The notes: generated by a model from the sequence alone, not told the origin. A DNA stretch of 64,000 bases from Hyphomonas sp. L-53-1-40 (GCF_000682775.1 NZ_AWFI01000012.1:434001-498000), one strand, 5' to 3'; counted from the first letter of the stretch, positions 17,225-26,473 are shown. Made by a program: numbers and translations.

Positions 17225-18085
17225 CTACCCGCGCTTCAAGCGTGCGATCAGGCTGGACGTGTCCCAGCGCTGGCCACCCATGGCCTGAACATCTGCGTAA
17301 TACTGGTCGACCGTCGCCGTCAGCGGCAGGCTCGCCCCATTCTCCCGCGCGGCTTCCAAAGTGATACGCAAATCCTTGCGCATCCAATCGACCGCGAAGC
17401 CGTGTTCGAAGTGGCCTTCGACCATCGTTTTCCAGCGGTTCTCCATTTGCCAGCTCTGGGCGGCCCCGCCGCTGATGGCTGCGATCACTTTCTCCGCGTC
17501 GAGCCCGGCCTTCTCGGCAAAGTGCAAGCCCTCCGACAAGCCCTGAACGATGCCCGCAATACATATCTGGTTGACCGACTTGGCCAGCTGGCCCGCGCCA
17601 CTCTCACCGATCAGCGTCATATTCTTGCCGTAGGCCGCCATCACCGGTTCGGCAGAATTGAATGCCTTCTCCTCGCCGCCACACATGATGGTCAGCTTGC
17701 CATTGACCGCACCGGCCTCGCCGCCACTGATCGGCGCATCCACAAAGCGCGCGCCTTTCACACGGCAGCGCTCATCCAGTTCGCGCGCAAGATCCGCTGA
17801 CGCCGTTGTATGGTCTACCACGATCATGCCCGCGCCGAGGCTGGGCTCCAACTGGTCGAAGACGGCACGAACATCCGGATCATCGCCCAGGCACAGGAAA
17901 ACATATTCAGCGCCGAAAGCTGCGGCCGCCGGGTCCTTTGCGACCTCGCCCTTATGCTGGGCGGTCCAATCCAGGCTCTTGGCCTCTGTCCGGTTCCAGA
18001 CAGTCACTTGATGGCCTTTGGTCGCCAGATGCCCCGCCATATGGAAGCCCATCACCCCCAAGCCAAGAAACGCCGTTTTCGCCAT
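17225..18085 (-). CDS. 3-hydroxyisobutyrate dehydrogenase-family oxidoreductase
   Basis: 286-residue beta-hydroxyacid dehydrogenase. N-terminal Rossmann motif FLGLGVMGFHMAGHL, substrate-binding DAPISGGEAGA and catalytic-lysine helix GAGQLAKSVNQ are intact. Arg in WNRTEAK at the end of beta-2 suggests NADP preference, as in glyoxylate/succinate-semialdehyde reductases; 3-hydroxyisobutyrate (valine pathway) is the other possibility. ATG at 18085 follows GGAGA; a longer start at 18115 is possible. Heads the operon with DUF389 and DUF1801 genes; divergent from the MotB-like gene. Confidence 0.87.
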   Translation of the reverse strand: MAKTAFLGLGVMGFHMAGHLATKGHQVTVWNRTEAKSLDWTAQHKGEVAKDPAAAAFGAEYVFLCLGDDPDVRAVFDQLEPSLGAGMIVVDHTTASADLARELDERCRVKGARFVDAPISGGEAGAVNGKLTIMCGGEEKAFNSAEPVMAAYGKNMTLIGESGAGQLAKSVNQICIAGIVQGLSEGLHFAEKAGLDAEKVIAAISGGAAQSWQMENRWKTMVEGHFEHGFAVDWMRKDLRITLEAARENGASLPLTATVDQYYADVQAMGGQRWDTSSLIARLKRG

Positions 18086-18217
18086 GCCAGATCTCCGTGT
18101 GTCCTGCGGACCCAATTAGATTGAATTTCAGGGAAATCACACCCTTTGTTCTCAACGCCCATAAACCAAGCTCTGTTACAAACCGCGTTCCTGTCAGAAT
18201 GAAGGAACACGAAGCGC

Positions 18218-18907
18218 ATGGCGATTGCCACCACTAATACGCAACGCTTTCCGGGCAGAAGGCCCGCTGCGCCCCGTCGTAAGATGGGGACATGGAAGAT
18301 GGCCTATGCCGATTTCCTTACTGCGCTGATGGCATTTTTCCTGATGCTCTGGCTGGTCAGTGGCGTCTCCCCGGATTCGCGGAGCATGATCGCCGACTAC
18401 TTCACAGGCAAAGACACGGCCGCCGCGAGTGGTCCGCTAGTAGAAATTCGCCAGTCCGAGACGTTCCGCCTTTACGAGACGCTGCGCACAGACGAAGCGC
18501 TCGCTGCCGCCGGAAACAATCTGCAACTGATTCAGGCACCAGACGGCATTCGTCTCAACCTGGTTGATACCAATGCCCGCCCCTTGTTTGCCAGCGAAAG
18601 CGGCGCCCTGACCGAAGCGGGCGAAGCGCTGACCCTTCAGCTTGGCCAGGCCATTTCTGGCCTTGCAGGGCCAATCACCATTGAGGGCCACACGGACGCA
18701 TTCCCCTCGCTGGACGCGAATCGCACCAATTGGGATATCTCTTCCGAGCGCGCAAATGCTGCGCGGCGCATCCTCGTCTCGGCCGGCGTTTCCACTGATC
18801 GTGTGCGCGCCGTAACAGGTTTGGCCGACACCAGCCCCCTCAATCCAGGTGAACCGCACTTGTCAGCCAATCGCCGGATAAGCATATTGCTACATTCTGA
18901 CGGCTAG
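18218..18907 (+). CDS. MotB-like stator protein with OmpA peptidoglycan-binding domain
   Basis: 229-residue protein. A single membrane helix at about residues 30-48 reads YADFLTALMAFFLMLWLVSG and begins with D32, the proton-channel Asp of flagellar MotB. The C-terminal 110 residues are an OmpA-like domain (IEGHTDAFPSLDANRTNWDISSERA, truncated motif shown as GHTDA and NWDISSERAN). It is shorter than typical MotB and has no MotA partner in the window, so it could be a flagellar MotB encoded away from motA or a stator of another motor. AAGGA precedes the ATG. Confidence 0.85.
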   Translation: MAIATTNTQRFPGRRPAAPRRKMGTWKMAYADFLTALMAFFLMLWLVSGVSPDSRSMIADYFTGKDTAAASGPLVEIRQSETFRLYETLRTDEALAAAGNNLQLIQAPDGIRLNLVDTNARPLFASESGALTEAGEALTLQLGQAISGLAGPITIEGHTDAFPSLDANRTNWDISSERANAARRILVSAGVSTDRVRAVTGLADTSPLNPGEPHLSANRRISILLHSDG

Positions 18908-18952
18908 TCGTTCTGGCGACGTGTCGGGGCGTGCTGATGAACCGGAGCCGTA

Positions 18953-20797
18953 ATGCTATCTGAATTCGTCCAAACTTGGCCGATGTGGGCGAGCCTCGCC
19001 ATCGTCTGCGCCGCGATCACGTTCTACATGCTCGACCGGTGGTCGATGGAGTTCGTGTCGGTTTGCGTGATGGCAGCCCTGCTGCTGGTTTTCATCATTC
19101 CCGGTGCACGCGGGGTCGACGGCGAAGCCATCAGCGCGGCAGACCTGTTGTCAGGCTTTGGCAACCCGGCCCTCATCACCATCATGGCATTGCTCGTGGT
19201 CGGCCAGGGACTGTTCCAGACCGGAGCGCTGGAAGGGCCGACCAAGGCCTTGCTCGCGGGATATGACAAGCGGCCCGTCTCAACTCTGATTCTGGCCTTC
19301 CTTGCGGTCTTCGTGACCAGCGCATTCGTCAACAACACGCCCATCGTCATCATGTTCCTGCCGGTGATGACCGCCATCGCCATGCGTATGAACGCGCCGC
19401 AGTCGCGCCTGATGATGCCGCTCAGCTTTGCGTCGATCTTCGCCGGCATGACCACGCTGATCGGTACATCGACAAACCTGCTGGCGGCCGAATCCTATGA
19501 CCGGATCACCGGCCAGCAACTCGGTTTCTTCGACCAGACCCCTATGGGCCTGATCCTTGCGGCCGCCGGCCTGCTCTACATCCTGATCTTTTCCAAATTC
19601 CTGTTGCCGAACCGGCGCGGTCTTTCCGATGACATCGTCCAGCCCTCCGGCAAACAATTCGTCGCTCAGATCGAAGTGACACATGGCCATTTCCTGCTTG
19701 GCAAGAAGCCAGTCGCAGGCATGTTCGCTGACCTGCCCGACATGACCGTCCGCATGATCCAGCGTGGCGAACGGGCGATCCTGCCGCCCTATGAGGATAT
19801 CAGCCTGCAAGTTGGAGATCTGGTCATCATTGCCGCGACACGCGCCGCGCTCCAGAACGTGCTGGCGCGCCAACCGGATTTCCTGCAGCAGGTCTGGCAG
19901 GCGTCAGGCGCTGACCTTGAGGATTTCTCGCGCCCCGGCTCGCTGGCCCTCACCGAGGCCGTCATCGCCCCCGGCTCGCGCATGGTGGGCCGGACGGTCG
20001 AAATGCTCGGCTTTCGCCGCCTGACCCGCGCCGTGACGCTTGGTATCCAGCGCCGCAGCCGAATGATTCGGACGAAGCTTGGCGAAATCCGGCTGGAATC
20101 CGGTGATACGCTGCTTTTGTGTGGCCCGGTCGAAGCGTTTCGTGAGCTGCGCTCAAGCCGCGATCTGATCCTTCTGGAATGGTCCCAAACCGAAATCCCG
20201 CTCACAACCAAAGCGCTGGCCGCGCGGGTGATTGCCATCTCCATGGTGATCCTCGCGGCGACGGGCTTTGTGTCGATCCTGCACGCATCCGTTCTGGCCG
20301 CCGTCGCCATGCTGATCGCGGGCTGCCTGAACACACGCCAAGCCAGCCGGGCACTCGATCTGCGCATTTTTCTCGTGATTGGTGCGGCGCTGGCCATGGG
20401 CATGGCCTTGGAAAAGACCGGCGCGGCTGACCTGATCGCCCATTCGGTCGTCAATCTGGCTTCGCCCTATGGCACGCTGGCCGTCCTGTCGGCGATCTTT
20501 CTCGCGGTCGCCTTGCTAACCAATCTCCTGTCCAATGCCGCGACAGCCATCCTGTTTTCGCCAATCGCCTTGTCAGCCGCGGCGGAGCTGAAGGTCGAGG
20601 ACCCATTACCCTTCCTGCTGGCGGTTATTTATGGCGCCAATTGCTGCTTCGCGACGCCGATTGCGTACCAGACCAACATGCTGGTCATGGGTCCCGGGCA
20701 CTACAAGTTCGGGGACTTCATGAAGTTTGGCGGGCCGTTGGTGATCATACTTTGGGTCGTCTTTACCATATTCGCCCCTTGGCGGTTCGATTTGTAA
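18953..20797 (+). CDS. SLC13-family (DASS/CitT-like) permease with RCK_C domains
   Basis: 614-residue inner-membrane transporter. About twelve hydrophobic segments in two halves, each with a conserved SNT-like loop: NNTPIVIMFLPV/GTSTNLL and NLLSNAATAILFSP. Between the halves (about residues 225-400) sit two TrkA-C/RCK_C-type soluble domains, ending in GDTLLLCGPVEAF. Likely sodium-coupled anion (sulfate or dicarboxylate) uptake; substrate unknown. GGAGCC before ATG. It is 16 bp upstream of the bpt gene. Confidence 0.87.
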   Translation: MLSEFVQTWPMWASLAIVCAAITFYMLDRWSMEFVSVCVMAALLLVFIIPGARGVDGEAISAADLLSGFGNPALITIMALLVVGQGLFQTGALEGPTKALLAGYDKRPVSTLILAFLAVFVTSAFVNNTPIVIMFLPVMTAIAMRMNAPQSRLMMPLSFASIFAGMTTLIGTSTNLLAAESYDRITGQQLGFFDQTPMGLILAAAGLLYILIFSKFLLPNRRGLSDDIVQPSGKQFVAQIEVTHGHFLLGKKPVAGMFADLPDMTVRMIQRGERAILPPYEDISLQVGDLVIIAATRAALQNVLARQPDFLQQVWQASGADLEDFSRPGSLALTEAVIAPGSRMVGRTVEMLGFRRLTRAVTLGIQRRSRMIRTKLGEIRLESGDTLLLCGPVEAFRELRSSRDLILLEWSQTEIPLTTKALAARVIAISMVILAATGFVSILHASVLAAVAMLIAGCLNTRQASRALDLRIFLVIGAALAMGMALEKTGAADLIAHSVVNLASPYGTLAVLSAIFLAVALLTNLLSNAATAILFSPIALSAAAELKVEDPLPFLLAVIYGANCCFATPIAYQTNMLVMGPGHYKFGDFMKFGGPLVIILWVVFTIFAPWRFDL

Positions 20798-20813
20798 GTG
20801 TATCGTCGCACTT

Positions 20814-21572
20814 ATGAAGTTCACTGACTCCCAGATCCTGCCCCCGGGGCTCGAGCGCTCGCTTCGGTTCTACGTGACCAATCCGAGCCCTTGCCCCTAT
20901 CTGCCGGGCAAGAAAGAGCGGAAAGCGTTCACCAATCTGGCCATCGGGGAAGCAGATCTCGTCCACAACTCCTTGAGCCAGGCCGGGTTTCGGCGCAGTC
21001 AGACGATCGCATATCGCCCGGCTTGCCCGCGCTGCAATGCCTGTCGCAGCGTGCGCGTGCCAACGCGGGATTTCGAACTGTCGCGCAATGACCGGCGCAC
21101 CCTGAACCGCAATGCTTCTCTGATCCGCCGCCCGGTCGAGGCCCAACCGAGCCGCGAGCAATACCGGCTGCTGAAAGCCTATGTCAAAACCCGTCATGAT
21201 GGCGCCGGCATGTCCGACATGTCTTATCGGGATTACAGCGCCATGGTTGGCGGCAGCCCGGTGCAAAGCCTGATCTTCGAGTATCGCGATGGCGTGGAAG
21301 AAGACGCGCCTCTGGTCGCCGCCTCGATCACAGATGTGCTCCGGGATGGCTTTTCGATGGTCTACACGTTCTTTGATCCGGAGCTGACCTCAAGGGGACT
21401 CGGCCATTACCTCATCCTTGATCATATTTTACACGCGCAGGATCTAGGCCTGCCGCACGTGTATCTTGGCTACTGGGTGAAGGGCAGCCAGAAGATGGAC
21501 TACAAGCGGCGCTACAAGCCGCTCGAAGTGCTTGATGGCGACGTGTGGCGTCCGCTGGGCGACGATGAATGA
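20814..21572 (+). CDS. bpt: Aspartate/glutamate leucyltransferase (Bpt-type arginyltransferase family)
   Basis: Transfers Leu from leucyl-tRNA to N-terminal Asp or Glu, marking proteins for ClpS/ClpAP (N-degron pathway). 252 residues, normal length. Motifs: PCPYLPGKKERKAFT, the Cys cluster ACPRCNACRSVRVP, and GLGHYLILDHILHA with YLGYWVKGSQKMDYK of the acetyltransferase-like core. Leucyl rather than arginyl specificity is inferred from bacterial homologues. It follows the SLC13 permease closely. Confidence 0.93.
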   Translation: MKFTDSQILPPGLERSLRFYVTNPSPCPYLPGKKERKAFTNLAIGEADLVHNSLSQAGFRRSQTIAYRPACPRCNACRSVRVPTRDFELSRNDRRTLNRNASLIRRPVEAQPSREQYRLLKAYVKTRHDGAGMSDMSYRDYSAMVGGSPVQSLIFEYRDGVEEDAPLVAASITDVLRDGFSMVYTFFDPELTSRGLGHYLILDHILHAQDLGLPHVYLGYWVKGSQKMDYKRRYKPLEVLDGDVWRPLGDDE

Positions 21573-21622
21573 CACGGTTTAGCCTTTAGCCCGGCCAAGA
21601 CCGGGGAGGCATGGGGAGATAG

Positions 21623-22732
21623 ATGATCCATAGACGCAACCTGCTGGGCGCAGGCGCACTCGGCCTTGCCGGCGCGGCTGCTGCCTTTGCCAATCCCGAA
21701 AAGGCGGCCGATCTTGCTGCGCCGGCTATTGCGCGCAATCGACGCCGATTCAACATGGTCACCACCTGGCCCAAGGGCCTGCCCGGGCTTGGGGAAGCGG
21801 CCGAGCGCGTAGCCCTGCGCATCCAGCATATGTCCGAAGGCCTGATGGAAGTGAAGGTCTATGCGGCCGGCGAACTCGTCCCGCCTTTTGAGTGCTTCGA
21901 TGCCGTCTCGAATGGCTCGGCCGATATGTATCATGGCGCCGAATACTACTGGACGGCCAAGTCCAGCGCCTATCCGTTTTTCACCGCTGTTCCCTTCGGA
22001 ATGACCGCACAGGAACTTATGGGCTGGATTGATTTCGGCGGCGGCCAGAAATTATGGGATGAACTGTCAGCCCAATTCGGAATCAAATCCATCCAGGCCG
22101 CAAATACCGGCCATCAGATGGGCGGCTGGTTCCGCAAGGAAATCAACACGCTGGATGATCTTGTCGGACTCAAGATGCGCATTCCGGGTCAGGGCGGCGA
22201 CGTACTGCGTGCACTGGGCGGCTCCTCGGTCGCACTGCCGGGCGGGGAAATCTATCAATCCCTGCAAACCGGAGCGATCGACGCGACGGAATGGGTTGGC
22301 CCCTGGAACGACTATTATCTCGGCTTTCACCGCGAGGCGCCATACTACTACGGACCCGGTTTCCACGAACCGGGCGCAAGTCTCGCAGTTGGCATGAACC
22401 TCCGCGTCTGGGACGGTCTCACGCCTGGCGAACAACAGATCATCAAGGCCGCCTGCGAGAGCGTGAATCACACATCGCTTGGCGAGTTCACCTACCAAAA
22501 TGCGGTCCATCTGGACCTGCTTAAACGCGAACATGGCGTCCAAATGCGCAGCTTTCCAGACGAAGTCGTCAGCCGTATGGCCGAAGCCGCCTGGGATGTC
22601 CGCGCGGCCTCCGGAAGGGATGGGATCGAGAAGCGTATCTATGAGAGTTTCGAGGCAGGCTTGAAGTTGATGCGTGGCTGGGCCGACGTGTCCGAAGGGC
22701 CGTACTATGCCGCCCGCAATTCGAACAAATAG
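21623..22732 (+). CDS. TRAP transporter substrate-binding protein (TakP-like)
   Basis: 369-residue periplasmic binding protein. A twin-arginine signal (HRRNLLGAGALGLAGAAAA) leads the mature domain. The N-terminal MVTTWPKGLPGLGEAAERV, the HGAEYYWTAKS loop and EWVGPWNDYYLGF resemble TakP-type proteins that bind 2-oxo monocarboxylic acids or lactate with a metal ion. GGGGAG lies just before ATG. First gene of a TRAP cassette with dctQ- and dctM-like genes. Ligand is inferred from the subfamily. Confidence 0.9.
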   Translation: MIHRRNLLGAGALGLAGAAAAFANPEKAADLAAPAIARNRRRFNMVTTWPKGLPGLGEAAERVALRIQHMSEGLMEVKVYAAGELVPPFECFDAVSNGSADMYHGAEYYWTAKSSAYPFFTAVPFGMTAQELMGWIDFGGGQKLWDELSAQFGIKSIQAANTGHQMGGWFRKEINTLDDLVGLKMRIPGQGGDVLRALGGSSVALPGGEIYQSLQTGAIDATEWVGPWNDYYLGFHREAPYYYGPGFHEPGASLAVGMNLRVWDGLTPGEQQIIKAACESVNHTSLGEFTYQNAVHLDLLKREHGVQMRSFPDEVVSRMAEAAWDVRAASGRDGIEKRIYESFEAGLKLMRGWADVSEGPYYAARNSNK

Positions 22733-22750
22733 GCCGGGGGCGGGCTGGGC

Positions 22751-23416
22751 ATGTCTCCGGAGATCTTCCTCACCCTTGGCGGGGCACTGAATTGGCTGGG
22801 GCTTGCCCTGTCGCCATTGCTCTTGCTGCCACTGATCGTCACGATCTGGCCAGCCCCTGTCGAGCGGATCGCCAAATGGCTGAGCACGCGCATTGATGCG
22901 GTGTCTGGCTGGGCACTTGGCGGCGCGATCGCCGGCGCGATCATTCTTGTGGGCGCGCAATTGATGGTCGTGCTGCTACGCTACGCCTTTGGCCTCTCAT
23001 TCACCTGGTTGAACGAGGTCGTGATCTATGCCTTCGCCGCCATGTTCATGCTCGGCTCGGCATCAGCTCTTCGAGATGATGCGCATGTGCGGGTCGATAT
23101 TCTCAGGCCTCGCTTTGGCGCGCGCAGGCGCAACTGGATCGAACTGGCGGGCATATATCTGTTCCTCTTCCCGATCTGCATCCGCCTGCTAGCAATGACC
23201 GAACAAGGCCTTGCCCGTAGTTGGGCGCTGTTCGAAGGCTCACGGGAATCCGATGGCTTGCCCCTGCTCTTCCTGTTCAAGACACTGATGCCAGCCTTTG
23301 CCGTGCTGATGCTGGTTCAGGGCTTGTCAGAAGCGCTGAAAGCCGCTCTGCGCCTGACCGGAAAGCTGGAAGATGTGGCCGAGGAAGAGCCCCATGGAGG
23401 CGTCCATGGAACTTGA
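22751..23416 (+). CDS. TRAP transporter small permease (DctQ-like)
   Basis: 221-residue inner-membrane subunit. Four hydrophobic segments; the conserved LRYAFGLSFTWLNEVVIYAF region is present (first half LLRYAFGLSF), followed by RDDAHVRVDIL. An extra N-terminal hydrophobic stretch precedes the core, as in longer members paired with TakP-like binding proteins. It starts 18 bp after the binding-protein gene and overlaps the large-permease gene by 11 bp, indicating translational coupling. Confidence 0.9.
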   Translation: MSPEIFLTLGGALNWLGLALSPLLLLPLIVTIWPAPVERIAKWLSTRIDAVSGWALGGAIAGAIILVGAQLMVVLLRYAFGLSFTWLNEVVIYAFAAMFMLGSASALRDDAHVRVDILRPRFGARRRNWIELAGIYLFLFPICIRLLAMTEQGLARSWALFEGSRESDGLPLLFLFKTLMPAFAVLMLVQGLSEALKAALRLTGKLEDVAEEEPHGGVHGT

Positions 23417-24992
23417 AGTCATCTTGGCCCTCTCCATGTTCGTCTGCGCCATTCTCGCACTATTGGCAGGGTATCAGGTCGCGCTGACGCTTGGCGGCAT
23501 AGCGTTGCTGTTCGCTCTGGTCGGAATTGGTCTTGGCGTGTTCGACGAGGCATTCTTGCGCAATCTGCCGAGCCGCATAATGGGCGGCTCGATCATGCAG
23601 AACCAGACCCTGATCGCGGTTCCACTTTTTGTGTTGATGGGTGTGATCCTGGAGCGCTCGCGTGTCGCGGAGGACCTGCTCCATATTGCCAGCCGTCTAT
23701 TGGGGAAGGTGCGCGGCGGGCTCGGCTATGCCGTGGTACTGGTGGGCGCCTTGCTGGCGGCGTCCACGGGCATTGTCGGCGCGACGGTCATCACGATGAC
23801 GCTGATTGCCCTGCCCACCATGATCCGGCAGGGCTACGACCCGCGTCTCGCCACCGGCACGATTGCCGCCTCAGGCACGCTGGGCCAGATCATCCCGCCT
23901 TCCATTGTGCTCATCCTGCTGGCCGATGCGATTTCGAACGCCGCCAGCCAAGCGAGCCAGGCCACTGGCTCTGCCGGTTCTTTTGTCGTGTCGGTCGGAG
24001 ACCTGTTCGCCGGCGCGCTGATTCCGGGCTTCCTGCTGGTGGGCCTCTATCTCGGCTGGATCGCACTGACCGCCATTCGCCACCCGGAGCGCTGCCCGCC
24101 GGTACAGGATGATGACAGTCCGCCGCTAACCACGAAGGAAGTTGCTTTCGGGCTCGGCGCGCCGCTCCTGTTGATCGTGGCCGTGCTCGGCGCCATCCTT
24201 GGCGGGGTTGCCCCGCCCACCGAAGCTGCCGCCATTGGCGTGGCTGGTGCCGTCCTGCTCGCAGGCCTGCGCCTTGCCGATGACGATCATGAGCGCCGCA
24301 TCACATGGCTGCTCATGGCGGGCCTCGGCAGTGTCATCGCGATCATCCTGCTCCGGAACCTGTTTGATCTGCGCACCGGCGTGGCCACGATTGGCCGCAC
24401 GAACGAGATCGGCATCCTCCTGACAATCCTTGCCTCAATCGTTTTCTTTGCCGGGGTCGCCACCGGTCTCGTCGTCTTGCGCCGGATGCGCCAGCTCCTA
24501 CCCGCCCTCAAAAGCGCGACGCAGATCACCAGCATGGTGTTCCTGATCCTGATCGGCGCGTCGCTGTTCAGTCTCGTTTTCCGCGGCTATGGCGGCGATG
24601 ACATCGTGGCCGACATCCTACACTCAATGCCGGGCGGTAAATGGGGCGCGCTGGTCATGACCATGATCGTCATGTTCGTCCTCGGATTCTTCCTCGACTT
24701 CATCGAGATCGTCTTCGTGGTCGTGCCACTGGTCGCGCCACCGCTGATCATCCTCGGCTTTGATCCCGTCTGGTTGGCCATCCTGATGGCGCTGAACCTG
24801 CAAACCAGCTTCCTGACGCCGCCCTTTGGCTTTGCCCTGTTCTATCTGCGCGGCGCGGCCCCGGCGAGCATCAAGACCTTGCAGATATGGCAGGGTGCGG
24901 TGCCATTCATCATGCTTCAGCTTCTGTTGATCGGACTGGTTGCCGCAATTCCCGCCTTGGCAACCTGGTTGCCGGCGGCTATCGCCCGATAG
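23406..24992 (+). CDS. TRAP transporter large permease (DctM-like)
   Basis: 528-residue membrane subunit. The start at 23406 is fixed by GGAGG six bases upstream, within the end of the small-permease gene. Motifs include PLFVLMGVILERS, GTLGQIIPPSIVLI and PPTEAAAIGVAGA. It is about 100 residues longer than classical DctM: an insert near residues 295-395, after PPTEAAAIG, adds two or three hydrophobic helices. This longer form is known in the TakM/mannitol-chloroaromatic-type branch. Ends one base before the aminotransferase start. Confidence 0.9.
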   Translation: MELEVILALSMFVCAILALLAGYQVALTLGGIALLFALVGIGLGVFDEAFLRNLPSRIMGGSIMQNQTLIAVPLFVLMGVILERSRVAEDLLHIASRLLGKVRGGLGYAVVLVGALLAASTGIVGATVITMTLIALPTMIRQGYDPRLATGTIAASGTLGQIIPPSIVLILLADAISNAASQASQATGSAGSFVVSVGDLFAGALIPGFLLVGLYLGWIALTAIRHPERCPPVQDDDSPPLTTKEVAFGLGAPLLLIVAVLGAILGGVAPPTEAAAIGVAGAVLLAGLRLADDDHERRITWLLMAGLGSVIAIILLRNLFDLRTGVATIGRTNEIGILLTILASIVFFAGVATGLVVLRRMRQLLPALKSATQITSMVFLILIGASLFSLVFRGYGGDDIVADILHSMPGGKWGALVMTMIVMFVLGFFLDFIEIVFVVVPLVAPPLIILGFDPVWLAILMALNLQTSFLTPPFGFALFYLRGAAPASIKTLQIWQGAVPFIMLQLLLIGLVAAIPALATWLPAAIAR

Positions 24993-24993
24993 T

Positions 24994-26130
24994 ATGGGAC
25001 AAGACATTGATCCGTTTCGCGCGATTTCGGTCAGCAAACGCGCACATGATTTGAAGACCGAGGGCCGCCGCATCCTGCATATGGAGTTCGGCCAACCCTC
25101 AACGCCTGCGCCCAGAGGCGCGATCGCCCGCGCGCACGAAGTACTGGATACAGACCCCATGGGGTATTGGGAAAGCCGTCCGCTCAAGGATCGTATTTCC
25201 CAGCACTACAGGGATGAGTATGGTGTCGATCTGACGCCGGGACGGGTGACACTGACATGCGGGGCCTCGCCCGCGCTCGTACTGGCGCTCTCAACGGCAT
25301 TCAATCCGGGCGACCGGATCGCCCTCGCACGCCCCGGCTATGTGGCCTATCGCAACACATTGCGCGCGCTCAATCTCGCCCCCGTGGAAATCGCTTGCGG
25401 TGCGGACGTGCGTTACCAGCTGACGGCCGCCGCGCTGGACTCCATCGACCCAGCCCCAGCAGGCGTCATCATCGCAAGTCCCGCCAATCCAACCGGCACG
25501 ATCATTCCCGAGGATGACCTTGCGGCTATCGCCGCAGTGGCCAAGGCAAAAAACATCCGTATCATCTCGGACGAGATCTATCATGGCCTCAGCTATGGGC
25601 CGGACATCCGATCCATGCTGGAGTTTGATCCGGATGCTTACATCGTAAACTCGTTTTCCAAATACTTCTCCATGCCAGCTTGGCGACTGGGCTGGCTGGT
25701 CTCGCCCAGGGATGGGGCCGCGCGGACCAGCGCCTATGTCGGAAACCTGTTTCTGACGCCGCCATCCCTGTCCCAGCATGCTGGCCTCGTGGCGATGGAC
25801 AGCGCGGAGGAACTGGACGGCCATGTCGAGGTCTACCGCCGCAATCGCGAATTGATGCTTGAAGCCCTGCCGCGCCTCGGGCTTGAAAAGATCGCGCCGC
25901 CGGATGGAGCGTTCTACATCTATGCCGACATATCGAAGTATACCGATGACAGCCTGGCCTTCTGCCTGAAATTGCTCGAAGATACCGGCATTGCCACGGC
26001 CCCAGGCGTCGATTTCGATCCGGTTGAAGGCCATCGCTTCATGCGGTTTTCATTTGCGCTGTCGACAGCACAGATCGAAGAAGCGCTCAGCCTGCTGGAG
26101 CCATGGTTTGCGGCTCAGCCGCAATCATAG
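24994..26130 (+). CDS. PLP-dependent class I/II aminotransferase
   Basis: 378-residue fold-type I aminotransferase. PLP-binding features are SPANPTGTIIPEDDL (the conserved Asn), SDEIYHGLSYG, and the Schiff-base lysine in VNSFSKYFSMPAWRLGW. No signal. The ATG at 24994 begins one base after the dctM stop, so it is almost certainly in the TRAP operon. That suggests it transaminates the imported 2-oxo acid or its product (inference). Its end overlaps the convergent lipoprotein gene by 16 bp. Confidence 0.92.
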   Translation: MGQDIDPFRAISVSKRAHDLKTEGRRILHMEFGQPSTPAPRGAIARAHEVLDTDPMGYWESRPLKDRISQHYRDEYGVDLTPGRVTLTCGASPALVLALSTAFNPGDRIALARPGYVAYRNTLRALNLAPVEIACGADVRYQLTAAALDSIDPAPAGVIIASPANPTGTIIPEDDLAAIAAVAKAKNIRIISDEIYHGLSYGPDIRSMLEFDPDAYIVNSFSKYFSMPAWRLGWLVSPRDGAARTSAYVGNLFLTPPSLSQHAGLVAMDSAEELDGHVEVYRRNRELMLEALPRLGLEKIAPPDGAFYIYADISKYTDDSLAFCLKLLEDTGIATAPGVDFDPVEGHRFMRFSFALSTAQIEEALSLLEPWFAAQPQS

Positions 26131-26438
26131 TCGGCCACGGCGCCGCCATCTGCGCTGCGCTCCAGAGACACGAAATTGCAGCCCTCCGGCGCTGCAGCCC
26201 TGGCGGCCTCGACCAGCGCATCTTCGGTCGGCGCTTCGGCCACGCCGAATGTGCCATCAGTCTTGACCGAGAATTTGAGTTTGAAGCCCTGACCCTCGGC
26301 CGGTGAGGCAAAGAAGCTGTAGCCGCCCCCCGCCACGGTGCGATCCGGCAGGCCGCTCCAGGTGGATGCACTCCACCCGGCAGAATTTGCGGCGCAAGCC
26401 CCAAGGACAAGCGCCGCACTGATCGTAAGATATTTCAT
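26115..26438 (-). CDS. Small lipoprotein of unknown function
   Basis: 107 residues with a clear lipobox (ALVLGAC, Cys about residue 15) and a mature domain with two further cysteines (GCNFVS and DYDCG) that could form a disulfide. I do not recognise the family. AGGAGG precedes the ATG and sits within a five-pair hairpin (CCTCC 26446-26450 and GGAGG 26457-26461) in the 35 bp after the lemA stop. Confidence 0.7.
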   Translation of the reverse strand: MKYLTISAALVLGACAANSAGWSASTWSGLPDRTVAGGGYSFFASPAEGQGFKLKFSVKTDGTFGVAEAPTEDALVEAARAAAPEGCNFVSLERSADGGAVADYDCG

Positions 26439-26473
26439 GGTCCCACCTCCTGATCCGGAGGCACCAGTATAGC

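Noticed and set aside
26446-26461. CCTCC/GGAGG hairpin at the ribosome site of the small lipoprotein gene
   Set aside because: Only five pairs with a six-base loop; likely a by-product of the ribosome site sequence, not a supported switch.
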